In this document: piece by piece, positions 1-8,530 of the stretch
How positions within the stretch are numbered: position 1 is the first letter of the stretch
How the letters are laid out: the number at the start of each line of letters is the position of its first letter
Source: Candidatus Methanoflexus mossambicus
GTDB lineage: Archaea; Methanobacteriota; Methanobacteria; Methanobacteriales; Methanobacteriaceae
Assembly: GCA_031261915.1 (NCBI GenBank)
Contig: JAISIT010000034.1
Coordinates: forward strand, 1-34,424
Direction of reading: 5' to 3'
DNA: 34,424 nt
The notes under the pieces: model-generated
The model's input: only the letters and a program-made list of their open reading frames with translations
Database searches by the model: none
Told to the model about the DNA's origin: nothing
Made by a program: the position numbers and the translations under genes

Positions 1-135
1 AATAAAGAACTTTTAAGAAAAAATCAAAAAAATATTCCTAGAGCCCCAAAAAATGACATAAAAATACCAAAAAAAGTAATACTCAACTCAAAGAGCCAAG
101 AACTTTACAGTACCAAAATAAATCTAAAAATCCTA

Positions 136-792
136 TTATCTATATTCTTTGAATTTTTCATTAATTTCACATTCAAATGTATCTGGAGACATTATTTGCG
201 CAGAATCAAAAGGATATTTCTCTAATCTATTTATATCTACTAAGTCTTGTGAAATAATGCTGTATGTATTAGACTCATTAGGTGAAAATGAATCATTTAT
301 AACACAATAATAATGTTTTTTACAATTACACAAAAAAGATCTCATTTTTAAAGACTCTTCTTGAATTTTATTTCCTTCAAAAATTCGTTCACAATAACTA
401 TCAATTAAATGAGGAATAATAGAAAAAACTGTTTCAAAAGCTTTAATTTTTAAGTCACATTTAAAACTATTTATTCTTTCAGTATAATTTTCATTTTGAG
501 TTATATGTTTAAATTCTACTAAAAAAAGATTTAACTCGTTATTTTCATCGTTATTTTCAAAGTAATGAATTCCATCAACACTACTATGTTGACAATTATT
601 TGGATTAAGACTACATTTTAATTTATTTACCTTTTTACTAAACTTATCTCCAGAATATAATTTTATATCTGATTTAACAGCCGAACGGTGAGGTTTTTCC
701 TCGGATTTTGAAAGAGTTGTAATTGTTTTGTAATATTTTTGATTTTTGAAAAATTTAATAAATTTTATAAATTGTTTCTTTTGTGGAATAAT
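136..792 (-). CDS. Predicted PD-(D/E)XK-like nuclease, partner of the upstream ATPase (unusual start)
   Basis: The reading frame is open on the minus strand from 819 down to the TAA at 136, but it has no ATG, GTG or TTG until an internal ATG at 345. An in-frame ATT at 792 lies just behind a six-G run (797-802) that could act as a ribosome site, giving about 218 residues. I chose ATT at 792 as the least bad start. The middle of the protein contains S-V-D-G-I-H-Y-F, a short Asn/Glu-rich turn, then hydrophobics ending in V-E-F-K. This resembles the D...E-x-K core of PD-(D/E)XK nucleases. Several Cys residues follow (C-N-C-K-K-H). The ATPase stop lies 13 bases upstream, so the genes are surely co-transcribed and may be translationally coupled or fused by frameshift. 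The nuclease role is inferred from one motif. I recognise no named family. Confidence 0.6.
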   Translation of the reverse strand: MIPQKKQFIKFIKFFKNQKYYKTITTLSKSEEKPHRSAVKSDIKLYSGDKFSKKVNKLKCSLNPNNCQHSSVDGIHYFENNDENNELNLFLVEFKHITQNENYTERINSFKCDLKIKAFETVFSIIPHLIDSYCERIFEGNKIQEESLKMRSFLCNCKKHYYCVINDSFSPNESNTYSIISQDLVDINRLEKYPFDSAQIMSPDTFECEINEKFKEYR

Positions 793-805
793 AAATCCCC
801 CCGAA

Positions 806-2194
806 TTATGTTTTTTTATTTAAATTTTCTCCACGAATTTCATTTATTTTTCTATAAGGACGCCCTAAATTCCTATAAATAAATCTTAGATTTTCTCTAT
901 CTATTTTTTTAAATTCAAATTTATTAGAATCCTCGTGTTCTTCAGATAAATAGAAATTAATATCATTTCCCATCCCATATTTTTCAGATAAGACTTCAAA
1001 TGCTTCAACAAATTGAGGACTATGAGAATTAATATAAAAATTAAAATCATGTTCTTTACTTAAAATAACAATGAGTTCAACTAACTTAATCTGCCATTCA
1101 GGGTGTAAATGAATTTCAGGTTCATCAATTATTATTAAACTATTACTATCTAAATTTTTCTTAATTAATGCTTTTAAAACACCAATAGACTTCATACCTG
1201 ATGCTGTGGAAGACATAGAATAGTCATTATTTTTTTCTGAATAAAAAAACTTATTATTCTCTGGATTAAACTCAATAGACCCATTTAAAACATTATCAAA
1301 TAACTTTAAAATTTCAGAGTTATTATTATTTTGGGAATATTTTGAAGATATATTTTCAGACATTAACTTTAATATTAATGAAGATTGATGAAAACAGAAA
1401 TTATTATCATCATTTGTATTCAACAATTTTAATCCCTTAATATCATCATAAAGAGGATTAATATGTTTGAAAAAGTCTAATAAAAATGGAGTTTCAATAT
1501 AAAAAATCTCATTAATATAAAATTTACCATTAACTGATAATTGAGAATGATATTCTTTATTATCCAATTTATCCATAATTCTTTTGACATTTAAAGGATA
1601 ATCTTTCAAAGGAAAAGATAAATTAGCAGAAAATGATTTGTCATTAGTGTATGCTTTAATATTTGCATTTTTATTCCATTTATTAATTAAATATAAGTCA
1701 TCTCCAAAAATATTATTAAAAAATTGAGCAATAATTTCAGAGTTTTTTAAATTATCATCATATAAACTATCAATTAAAACCAATAATTCGAATAATCCAA
1801 TAAATAACTTATTTGAATGTATTTTATCTGAATCTTTAAAAAATAATGCTAAATCAATAATATCATATTTAATATCTTCTTTAAGATTTTTATAATTATT
1901 TAAATATATAAACTCATTATTTAATTCATTTAATTTATTGTAGACATTATTAACTTCTGCTTCATCCTTATATTTTGATATTTCATCTTTAATATATTTG
2001 GCAAACATATGGATCATTTCTTTTAAAATTAAATCCCCAACATCCGTGTATGTTGCTAATATAGAATAAATTATTTTACTTAATGTAGTTTTTCCACTTC
2101 CATTAATGCCACAAACTACATTAATTTTACTTAAATTTATTTTTGCATTATTTATTGGTCCAAAATCGCTTATTTCAAAAGTAACATCTTTCAT
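806..2194 (-). CDS. AAA15/ABC-type ATPase, OLD/RecF-like (candidate defence ATPase)
   Basis: This is a 462-residue P-loop ATPase of the SMC/RecF/OLD-like group. The Walker A motif G-I-N-G-S-G-K-T-T is at residues 29-37. An ABC-signature-like S-S-T-A-S-G-M-K is near 328-335. The Walker B motif L-I-I-I-D-E-P-E is at 353-360, followed by H-L-H-P-E-W, and a switch region N-S-H-S-P lies near 389-393. The middle third is helical, Asn/Lys-rich and unrecognised. The ATG at 2194 is preceded by GGTGA at good spacing. Such ATPases are typically cytosolic and often pair with a nuclease or toxin in anti-phage modules. Here the next gene looks nuclease-like, so I infer a two-gene defence module. An A7 run (811-817) just before the stop makes the 3' end prone to slippage. 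No Toprim domain is fused, unlike GajA/OLD proteins. Confidence 0.85.
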   Translation of the reverse strand: MKDVTFEISDFGPINNAKINLSKINVVCGINGSGKTTLSKIIYSILATYTDVGDLILKEMIHMFAKYIKDEISKYKDEAEVNNVYNKLNELNNEFIYLNNYKNLKEDIKYDIIDLALFFKDSDKIHSNKLFIGLFELLVLIDSLYDDNLKNSEIIAQFFNNIFGDDLYLINKWNKNANIKAYTNDKSFSANLSFPLKDYPLNVKRIMDKLDNKEYHSQLSVNGKFYINEIFYIETPFLLDFFKHINPLYDDIKGLKLLNTNDDNNFCFHQSSLILKLMSENISSKYSQNNNNSEILKLFDNVLNGSIEFNPENNKFFYSEKNNDYSMSSTASGMKSIGVLKALIKKNLDSNSLIIIDEPEIHLHPEWQIKLVELIVILSKEHDFNFYINSHSPQFVEAFEVLSEKYGMGNDINFYLSEEHEDSNKFEFKKIDRENLRFIYRNLGRPYRKINEIRGENLNKKT

Positions 2195-2515
2195 GTTTAT
2201 TCACCAATTATAAAAAACAGTGTTTTAGATAATATCTAAAAAGAGAACATATTTAAATTTTTAAATAAATCTAACATTTGCCAAATATAAAAGTATAGAT
2301 TTTAAATCTAAATTTCAACAAGATATATTATTAATTATCTATAAATTATTTTTTAATATTTATAAATTGTTTTTTAATACTTATAAATTTTTTTGATTAA
2401 AAAATATCAAAAAATTGAATTCCTAATTCTTTTTTATAGTTTGTTTTAAGTTTAATTAATTAAAGAATATAAAAAAATTAATATCATGTTTCATTTTTAA
2501 AAATAAAAATATGAA
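2195..2515. other. Intergenic region with 21-bp tandem repeat
   Basis: No gene is seen. The region holds the ATPase promoter and the palindrome at 2223-2241. It also holds about 2.6 copies of a 21-bp AT-only repeat (ataaattRttttttaataYt type) at 2341-2398. The 3' end carries T/A-rich sequence downstream of the convergent-side gene. Confidence 0.6.
2223..2241. promoter_or_regulatory. Palindromic candidate operator upstream of the ATPase gene
   Basis: A perfect inverted repeat TTTTAGAT-AAT-ATCTAAAA lies about 30-48 bases before the ATPase ATG. A TATA-like stretch (minus strand TTTAAATAT, 2249-2257) sits just upstream. The palindrome would therefore cover the expected transcription start, a common place for archaeal repressors to bind. 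The function is inferred. Confidence 0.4.
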
Positions 2516-3841
2516 TCAATTATTTCCAAAAATAAGATTATTTACTTCATCATGTTCAAAAATCATTTTAATGAATTTACTAAAAACTCCATTGAATTTT
2601 CTCACAAACTCATCAATATCTAAATTTTTAGCATCATTTGACGCCATATCAAACCGAACCGTTGAAGATGCTCCAGGCATTGAAACTGCAGGTATTGTTA
2701 TAATCTTTTTTTCTTTTAATAGTAAAAAAGAAAGTATAAATGAATAATCAGAAGGCAAATAGCTATTTAACTTTTCATAATTCTCCATATCAATGTTATT
2801 ATTATCACTATAAAATTCCAATATCCATGATTTTAATAAATCTTCATTAATTAAAATCCCTGTAGGTGTTTTTTCAAAGAAATAATAATTATTAACTAAT
2901 TTTTCATATATTTTATCTTTTTTTTTAATAGTAGAGATTAAAAATTCATCATTATACTCATTTAAAGCATTTATCATTGCAAGAACAATTGGAGCTTGAG
3001 CTTCAAAACCAAATTGATTAGATTTAATTTTAATTTTATCAATTAAATCTTTTTTTCCAGCCATTAATCCTGCTCGTGGTCCGTCCATTAATTTATCTGT
3101 GCTTGTAATTACTAAATCAGCCCCCATTTCAATAGCTTTCTTTTGACCAAAAATAGCTGTTCTAAGTCTTGCTCCAGAAGCATCATCAACAAAAACTGGA
3201 ATATTTTTCTCATTACCAATAGATATAATTTTTTTTAAATTATTTTCATCCATCACCTTATGATCCATTGTAGATCCAGTTATTACAATCAAATCAGTAT
3301 TTTCAGGAATAAAAAACTTTTCTAAAAAATTAAAATTATCATTCTGTGGCTTAACATCCCCAACGACATCATTTATAACCTTATTACTATCACCAGTTAT
3401 ATTCATCTCATCATTATTTACATTACTCTCATCCATATCCATTTCATTCATTTCATACTCAATATACTTTCCACCAACAAGAGAAAGACTTCTAAGAATA
3501 GACGGGTGAGAAGGAGATTCTTGTAAGAAATGAACAAGATAATTATCTTCCTTAATTAATGTCAATATTGTAGCTAAAATTCCTGCACTTGTCCTATTAA
3601 CTGCTAAAACCTTTTCTCCACCAAGATGGTTTTTAGCAACAGAATTTAATTGATCTTCAAAAATAGCTGAACCAATATAAGTTTCTAAAAGATAAAATTG
3701 ATTTTTATCTATTTCAAATCCACCAGAAAGTCCTGTTAAATCGAGTAATGCATCACGACCATTTTCATTAATAATAGATTTGATAATAGCTAAAGCATTT
3801 TCGCGTTTTTTTAATTCATCTTGAAGATTATTAATAATCAT
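2516..3841 (-). CDS. MJ0158-family PLP-dependent protein (SelA-like, TIGR03576 type)
   Basis: A 441-residue fold-type I PLP protein resembling the methanogen MJ0158 family, which is related in sequence to bacterial SelA (seryl-tRNA(Sec) selenium transferase). As I recall, MJ0158 itself was reported to lack SelA activity, so the substrate is unknown. Visible features are V-N-R-T-S-A-G-I-L-A (81-90) in the cofactor-binding loop, V-D-D-A-S-G-A-R (218-225) with the Asp expected to pair with the pyridine nitrogen, and S-T-D-K-L-M-D-G-P-R-A-G, with K250 as the likely Schiff-base lysine. Residues 131-170 are a Met/Asn/Asp-rich low-complexity insert that interrupts the conserved core. The ATG at 3841 is used, although its ribosome site is weak. 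It stands alone, with about 190 bases of AT repeats before the next gene. Confidence 0.82.
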   Translation of the reverse strand: MIINNLQDELKKRENALAIIKSIINENGRDALLDLTGLSGGFEIDKNQFYLLETYIGSAIFEDQLNSVAKNHLGGEKVLAVNRTSAGILATILTLIKEDNYLVHFLQESPSHPSILRSLSLVGGKYIEYEMNEMDMDESNVNNDEMNITGDSNKVINDVVGDVKPQNDNFNFLEKFFIPENTDLIVITGSTMDHKVMDENNLKKIISIGNEKNIPVFVDDASGARLRTAIFGQKKAIEMGADLVITSTDKLMDGPRAGLMAGKKDLIDKIKIKSNQFGFEAQAPIVLAMINALNEYNDEFLISTIKKKDKIYEKLVNNYYFFEKTPTGILINEDLLKSWILEFYSDNNNIDMENYEKLNSYLPSDYSFILSFLLLKEKKIITIPAVSMPGASSTVRFDMASNDAKNLDIDEFVRKFNGVFSKFIKMIFEHDEVNNLIFGNN

Positions 3842-4031
3842 TCCAAAATACCTTATTTTAAGTTAAAAAAATAAAATATAATCCAAAAAAAGAAGAATAT
3901 AATGAAAAAAAAATAAATTAAATAAAATAAAAAATTATAAAAAATTATAAAAAATTATAAAAATCTACATTAAAAACAAAAAAATAAAAATCAACAAAAA
4001 ATAGTTTTTAAAATTAAAAAGTAATTAAAGA

Positions 4032-4358
4032 TTATTCTTCAACTAATTCTAATTTAAAATCTGAAAATATGTTTACTAATAATTCTAAATCTTTATCATG
4101 AATACTGATTGTTTCTGGAGGATTTTCCCCTTGTTGGTAACTATATTCTGCAAATGGAGCTACATTTCCATCCGCATCAGTATATAAAATTATACTATCA
4201 GATTCTTCTTCAGGATTTTTTGTTGGTAAAAACACTTCAACACTTGCACCTAACTTTTCAAAAAACTTTTTTTTATCCTCTGAATCTTTATTAATTTTTT
4301 TAAATTTCCTTATTCTTGATTTATATTTTTTTTCTGCAATTTCTCCAAGACTGGTCAT
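4032..4358 (-). CDS. Small conserved-looking protein of unknown function
   Basis: The protein is 108 residues from the ATG at 4358, which has GGTGATATT directly upstream. The frame stays open to 4427, but that extension is hydrophobic, AT-biased and lacks a ribosome site, so I reject it. The N-terminal half is basic and coiled-coil-like (K-K-Y-K-S-R-I-R-K-F-K-K). The C-terminal half is acidic, with predicted strands around V-E-V-F-L-P-T and S-I-I-L-Y-T-D-A-D-G-N. There is no signal peptide or membrane segment, so it is probably cytosolic. I do not recognise the family. The neighbouring gap and PLP gene give no functional clue. Confidence 0.7.
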   Translation of the reverse strand: MTSLGEIAEKKYKSRIRKFKKINKDSEDKKKFFEKLGASVEVFLPTKNPEEESDSIILYTDADGNVAPFAEYSYQQGENPPETISIHDKDLELLVNIFSDFKLELVEE

Positions 4359-4723
4359 AATATCACCAAAAATAAAATAATTAATAATCCTATAAATATT
4401 ACTCAAATAATCAAATAAACTTAACATAATTTATAAAACTAATTCTTATAAACAGTTGATAAATAATTATATAAATAATTACTAATAAACTTATTTATAA
4501 ATTTATTTTTTTTAAGATATATATAAATATAACTATTTAACATCAAATTATTTAAACTCTATCCAAAATTGATTTCAAAATAAGCATTTAAAATCAATTA
4601 TTATACAAAATTATAATTTTAATTTTTTCAAAAGTGAACAATTTTAAGATTAAATTAAGTTTTATCGTTATAAAGAATTAGTCATATAATTAAAATATTG
4701 AAATAATATTAAATTCAATACAT

Positions 4724-4760
4724 CTAATATTCTAATATTCTAATATTCTAATATTCTAAT
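4724..4760. repeat. 8-bp tandem repeat CTAATATT, four copies plus a partial
   Basis: CTAATATT is repeated perfectly at 4724, 4732, 4740 and 4748, with a truncated fifth copy. No gene overlaps it. Confidence 0.85.
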
Positions 4761-5059
4761 CTTTTATATTCACATTAACAATTTATTAAAATAATATATA
4801 AAGTTTTTTAATCAAAAAAATATAAATTCTAATCAATATTCTAAATTATTAATGATTATTAAAATAAGTATAAGTATTATGATCTATTAAAAAATTAATA
4901 ACAAAAATAATTAATAACAAAAATAGAAAACACGATAAATGATTAAAAACTATGAAAAATGTATGAAAAATGCCAAATAACTAAAAAAAGTTATATGTCA
5001 ACTAACTCGAAAAAAAGTATATTAAAAAAATATGCGAAATATGTATAAAAAAAAGTATG

Positions 5060-5120
5060 AATGTTAAGCAGAAAAGTTAGGATGTGGTTTGTGGGTGGTG
5101 ATCCTAACAATTCTGCCATT
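5060..5120 (+). ncRNA. Candidate structured small RNA or hairpin element
   Basis: This is an island of relatively GC-rich sequence in an AT-rich gap. GTTAGGAT (5076-5083) pairs with ATCCTAAC (5101-5108) around a 17-base G/T-rich loop. Beyond a symmetric AA/AA internal loop, GCAGAA (5068-5073) pairs with TTCTGC (5111-5116). Past a TTAA bulge, AATG (5060-5063) pairs with CATT (5117-5120). That makes 18 paired positions with no mismatch inside the helices. TATA-like stretches lie upstream on the plus strand (for example TATAAAA near 5044). The strand is not certain, since the helix forms on both. The family is unknown. A transposon-end hairpin is an alternative. Confidence 0.45.
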
Positions 5121-5450
5121 ATAAATATTTAATCCTCATCATATATAAATGTTTAGTTTTAAAATTTAATTATAAAATTGATTATTATAATCTAATATTA
5201 TTATAATCTAATGTTATTTGTTATAATATTATTTAATTATAATGTTATTTGTATTATTTTAATAGATTATTAAAATTTTATTAAATAATCATCCTCAATG
5301 AGTTCTCTAAAAAGAACAGAATAAAAAAAAATCATGACAAAAACAATCGGATATTTAATACACTTCCAACTAAGATATTTAATAATTAACTTATTATTAA
5401 TAATACTTAAGTTATTTAAACAATGAATATTAAAAATATAAATAAAAATT

Positions 5451-5515
5451 ATAAATAAGAATCATAAATAAGAATCATAAATAAGAATCATGAATAAGAA
5501 TCATGAATAAAAATT
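5451..5515. repeat. 13-bp tandem repeat upstream of cimA
   Basis: ATRAATAAGAATC occurs in four head-to-tail copies at 5451, 5464, 5477 and 5490 (the first two or three with A, later ones with G at position 3). A degenerate fifth copy follows. Confidence 0.85.
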
Positions 5516-5636
5516 ATAAATCATAAATAAAAATTTAGACGGAATAAATAAATCATTAAAATAAAAAATAAATATTTAAAATAAAAAATAAAAAATAAAT
5601 ATTTAAAATAAAAATAATTTAGAAAAAAGTGTAAAA

Positions 5637-7121
5637 ATGAAAATAAATGTATTAGATACAACATTACGTGATGGAGAACAGACTCCAGGAGTTTCACTGA
5701 CAAAATCAGAGAAATTAAGAATAGCTATAAAATTAGATGAAATTGGAGTAAATATTATAGAAGCTGGTTCAGCCATTACCTCTGAAGGTGAAAGAGAAGC
5801 CATTAAAGAAATTACAAAAGAAGGATTAAATGCAGAAATCTGTAGTTTTGCAAGAACTTTAAAGCAAGATATTGATGCCGCATTAAGCTGTGATGTTGAT
5901 TCTGTTCATTTAGTTGTTCCTACATCTAAATTACATATTGAAGAGAAATTAAAACAAACTAAAGAAGATGTTCTTAAACAAGCTATTGAAACAACAGAAT
6001 ATGGGAAAGATCACGGTTTAAAAATAGAAGTATCTGCTGAAGACGGAACAAGAAGTGAAATGGACTTTTTAAAGAAAATTTTTAATCAAACAATAGCTGT
6101 TGGAGCAGATAGAATTTGTGCATGCGATACTGTTGGAATATTGACTCCAGATAAATCATACATATTTTATAAAGAATTATCATCACTTGATGCTCCTTTA
6201 AGTGTTCATTGCCATAATGATTTTGGTTTAGCCGTAGCTAATACATTATCTGCAATAAATGGAGGAGCTAAACAATTTCATGGAACTATAAATGGTATAG
6301 GAGAACGTGCTGGAAATTCTGCCATTGAAGAAATTGTTCTTTCATTAAATACTCTTTATGATGATTACAAAACAGATATAAAAATCAATCAATTATATGA
6401 AACCTCAAAACTTGTTGCAAGAACCACTGGAGTATATTTACAACCCAATAAAGCTATTGTTGGTGAAAATGCATTTGCACATGAATCTGGTATCCATACC
6501 GACGGAATTATCAAAAATTCATCTACTTATGAACCAATAACTCCTGAAATTCTTGGAAGACATCGTAAATTTGTTATAGGTAAACATGTAGGTTCTAAAG
6601 GATTAAAACAAAGATTAAATGAACTAAAATTTAATTATAATGATGAACAATTCAAAACTATATTTAATAAGGTAAAATACCTTGGAGATTTAGGTAAATG
6701 TGTTAGTGATGTAGATTTACAAGCTATTGCCGATGAGGTATTAGATATAAAAACTGAAGCTAAGATAAAATTAGAAGAATTTTCAATTGTTTCAGGAAAC
6801 AAGGTTATTCCCACAGCTTCAATAAAACTTAAAATAGATGATGAAGATCTTTTAGAATCAAGTGTTGGTGTTGGTCCTGTTGATGCTGCTATTTCAGCAG
6901 TTAAAAAAGGAATATCTGATGTAGCAGATATTAAATTAGAAGAATACCATGTAGATGCAATCACTGGTGGAACTAATGCATTGATTGATGTTATAGTGAA
7001 ATTAAAATTAGGTAACGAAATTATTTCCGCAAGAAGCACCCAACCAGACATTATTAATGCAAGTGTAGAAGCATACTTAAGTGGAGTAAACAGATTACTC
7101 GAAAATCAAGACAAAAATTAA
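5637..7121 (+). CDS. cimA: (R)-citramalate synthase
   Basis: A 494-residue member of the isopropylmalate/homocitrate synthase family. It condenses pyruvate and acetyl-CoA to (R)-citramalate, the first step of the threonine-independent isoleucine route in methanogens. The N-terminal TIM barrel shows T-T-L-R-D-G-E-Q (R11, D12), the metal-binding H-C-H-N-D (191-195) and G-I-G-E-R-A-G-N (220-227). The C-terminal third is a LeuA-type dimer/allosteric domain (about 370-494, with [10 protein letters not shown]). The [12 protein letters not shown] and A-E-I-C-S-F-A-R segments match CimA (MJ1392) as I remember it better than LeuA or AksA. The length fits CimA (about 490). The ATG at 5637 has only a weak upstream ribosome site. 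It leads a likely three-gene unit with the SMR exporter 29 bases downstream. Confidence 0.9.
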   Translation: MKINVLDTTLRDGEQTPGVSLTKSEKLRIAIKLDEIGVNIIEAGSAITSEGEREAIKEITKEGLNAEICSFARTLKQDIDAALSCDVDSVHLVVPTSKLHIEEKLKQTKEDVLKQAIETTEYGKDHGLKIEVSAEDGTRSEMDFLKKIFNQTIAVGADRICACDTVGILTPDKSYIFYKELSSLDAPLSVHCHNDFGLAVANTLSAINGGAKQFHGTINGIGERAGNSAIEEIVLSLNTLYDDYKTDIKINQLYETSKLVARTTGVYLQPNKAIVGENAFAHESGIHTDGIIKNSSTYEPITPEILGRHRKFVIGKHVGSKGLKQRLNELKFNYNDEQFKTIFNKVKYLGDLGKCVSDVDLQAIADEVLDIKTEAKIKLEEFSIVSGNKVIPTASIKLKIDDEDLLESSVGVGPVDAAISAVKKGISDVADIKLEEYHVDAITGGTNALIDVIVKLKLGNEIISARSTQPDIINASVEAYLSGVNRLLENQDKN

Positions 7122-7150
7122 AATAAAGAATAAATCAATGAAAAGATAAT

Positions 7151-7471
7151 ATGAATCCATGGATATATCTTATAATTGCAGGATTTTTAGAGATTGGTTG
7201 GGCAATTTCGCTTAAATTCTCAAATGGTTTGACAAATATTTTAATGGTCATATCTACAGCAGTTATAATGATTTTAAGTTTATTTTTCTTATCATTATCT
7301 CTAAAAAGCTTACCTCTTGGAACTGCTTATGCAATATGGACTGCAATAGGTGCCGTAGGATTAGTAATTGTTGGAATGATTTTTTTAGGAGAATCAAAAT
7401 CAATAATTCGAATATTTTGCATTATGTTAATAATTGGTGGAATTATTGGATTAAAAATAACTGGAAAATAA
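7151..7471 (+). CDS. gdx: Small multidrug resistance family exporter, Gdx/SugE type
   Basis: A 106-residue protein with four hydrophobic segments, the standard SMR size; SMR proteins act as dual-topology dimers. The key acidic residue is E14 in A-G-F-L-E-I-G-W-A. The later K-S-L-P-L-G-T-A-Y-A-I-W-T-A-I-G-A-V-G and G-E-S-K-S stretches match the SugE/Gdx guanidinium-exporter subgroup more than EmrE. From family knowledge it would exchange guanidinium for protons across the cytoplasmic membrane; that substrate is inferred. It sits between cimA and cgi121 with short gaps and is probably co-transcribed, with no obvious shared pathway. No riboswitch is seen upstream. Confidence 0.85.
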   Translation: MNPWIYLIIAGFLEIGWAISLKFSNGLTNILMVISTAVIMILSLFFLSLSLKSLPLGTAYAIWTAIGAVGLVIVGMIFLGESKSIIRIFCIMLIIGGIIGLKITGK

Positions 7472-7522
7472 TTTAAATAAAATAAAAAAATAAACTAAAA
7501 TAAAAAAATAAACAAAGATAAA

Positions 7523-8023
7523 ATGTTAACAAATGTTGAAATAGTTGGTTTTAAAGGAGAAATTACAGATATAAAGAAAACTCTTAAAGAAATCGATAAA
7601 ATACAAGATAGCTGTTGTGATGGATGTATCATACAACTTATGAATGCCAAAGCAATAGCTGGAAAAAAACATTTAGAACATGGTATAATTCATGCTATAA
7701 ATGCATTTAAAAGAAATGAAAATCTTGCAAAGGATTTAAGCATAGAAATTCTTTTAAGAACCTCAGCACAACGACAAATTTCAAAAGCATTTGATATTCT
7801 TGGATTAAAAACTGGAAAAATGGAAATAGCTACTGTTTTAATAAATTGTCCAGAATATTATATTGATGAACTTGAAAAAATATTTAAACGAGAAGATAAT
7901 GTTTTAAATCCAGATAAAAATCAATTAAAAGAAATTTATCCAATTTCTAATGAATCATTAAATAATTACAATATTGAAGATATTTTAATTGATAAAACAA
8001 GCTCATTAATAGTAGAATTATGA
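7523..8023 (+). CDS. cgi121: KEOPS complex subunit Cgi121
   Basis: A 166-residue protein with the Cgi121 signature: I-I-Q-L-M-N-A-K-A-I-A-G-K-K-H-L-E-H, A-I-N-A-F-K-R-N-E-N-L-A-K, and the strongly conserved E-I-L-L-R-T-S-A-Q-R-Q-I-S-K-A-F. Cgi121 binds Bud32 in the KEOPS complex, which makes the t6A modification at position 37 of ANN-decoding tRNAs, and it helps recruit tRNA through its 3' CCA end. The C-terminal tail is longer and Asn-rich. A Cys cluster (S-C-C-D-G-C) near residues 30-35 is notable but I assign it no role. It begins 51 bases after the SMR gene. The ribosome site is weak. The other KEOPS genes are not in this window. Confidence 0.87.
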   Translation: MLTNVEIVGFKGEITDIKKTLKEIDKIQDSCCDGCIIQLMNAKAIAGKKHLEHGIIHAINAFKRNENLAKDLSIEILLRTSAQRQISKAFDILGLKTGKMEIATVLINCPEYYIDELEKIFKREDNVLNPDKNQLKEIYPISNESLNNYNIEDILIDKTSSLIVEL

Positions 8024-8065
8024 AAATAATATTATAAAAACAAGCAAAATTATTTAAAAAGTCCA

Positions 8066-8101
8066 TTTATCTAATTTATCTAATTTATCCAATTTATCCA
8101 A
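8066..8101. repeat. 9-bp tandem repeat TTTATCYAA, four copies
   Basis: Copies start at 8066, 8075, 8084 and 8093. The first two carry T and the last two carry C at the seventh position. Confidence 0.85.
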
Positions 8102-8150
8102 TTTATTATATTTGTCATATTTATTGAGATGTCACACAAATCAAAATTTG

Positions 8151-8168
8151 AATTTTTCATGAAAAATT
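8151..8168. promoter_or_regulatory. 18-bp perfect palindrome
   Basis: AATTTTTCATGAAAAATT is its own reverse complement. It lies about 130 bases after cgi121 and 360 before the transporter gene. It could be a protein-binding site or a termination hairpin; neither is proven. Confidence 0.35.
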
Positions 8169-8390
8169 AAAGTTATTAAAGTTATTAAATTTATTAAAAC
8201 TATTTATAATCATTTAAATAATTTATTTTCAAAAAATAAAGTTAATAATATTATTATTTTTAATTAAAACGATTAATACATAGTTATATTGAAATTTATT
8301 TTAATGATTTTTTAAAAATACTAATTATAAGACAATATCTTAATTTCATTAAATAAAAAAAATATGGACAAATATAAATCCATATAAACC

Positions 8391-8454
8391 ATAATTTACT
8401 CTATATAGTAATAATAATTTACTCAATATAGACATAATAATTTACTCAATATAA
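8391..8454. repeat. 23-bp tandem repeat upstream of the ZIP transporter gene
   Basis: ATAATTTACTCAATATAG-like units begin at 8391 (one mismatch), 8414 and 8437, an exact 23-bp period. The array ends 76 bases before the transporter ATG, so it may overlap the promoter. Confidence 0.8.
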
Positions 8455-8530
8455 CATATAAATTATATGGATAATTTAATATAATTTAAATAAAATAAAA
8501 ATCCTCAACATAAAGAGATTATTCGATAAA

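Larger units (their letters stand above)
4359..5636. other. 1.28-kb gene-poor region with tandem repeats and one hairpin
   Basis: No convincing protein gene is seen on either strand; short open frames here are AT-rich chance frames. The region contains an 8-bp tandem repeat (4724-4760), the hairpin at 5060-5120, a 13-bp tandem repeat (5451-5515), and A-rich repeated blocks of the ataaatatttaaaataaaa type (5560-5625) just before cimA. Confidence 0.6.
8024..8530. other. Intergenic region with repeats before the ZIP transporter
   Basis: No gene is visible. The region contains a 9-bp tandem repeat (8066-8101), an 18-bp perfect palindrome (8151-8168), and a 23-bp period tandem repeat (8391-8454) close to the start of the transporter gene. 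Confidence 0.6.

Noticed and set aside
1..222. Plus-strand frame open from the window edge to a TAA at about 220
   Set aside because: Its right half lies antisense to the nuclease-like gene and its sequence is Lys/Asn/Ile-rich without motif. The first 45 codons could be a gene end, but nothing supports it.
4109..4294. Plus-strand frame opposite the small unknown gene
   Set aside because: Antisense shadow without ribosome site or domain.
5060..5120. Hairpin as a box C/D RNA or tRNA remnant
   Set aside because: No C or D box and no cloverleaf or acceptor-stem features could be found.
6635..7051. 138-codon minus-strand frame inside cimA
   Set aside because: Antisense shadow of a clearly conserved enzyme region.
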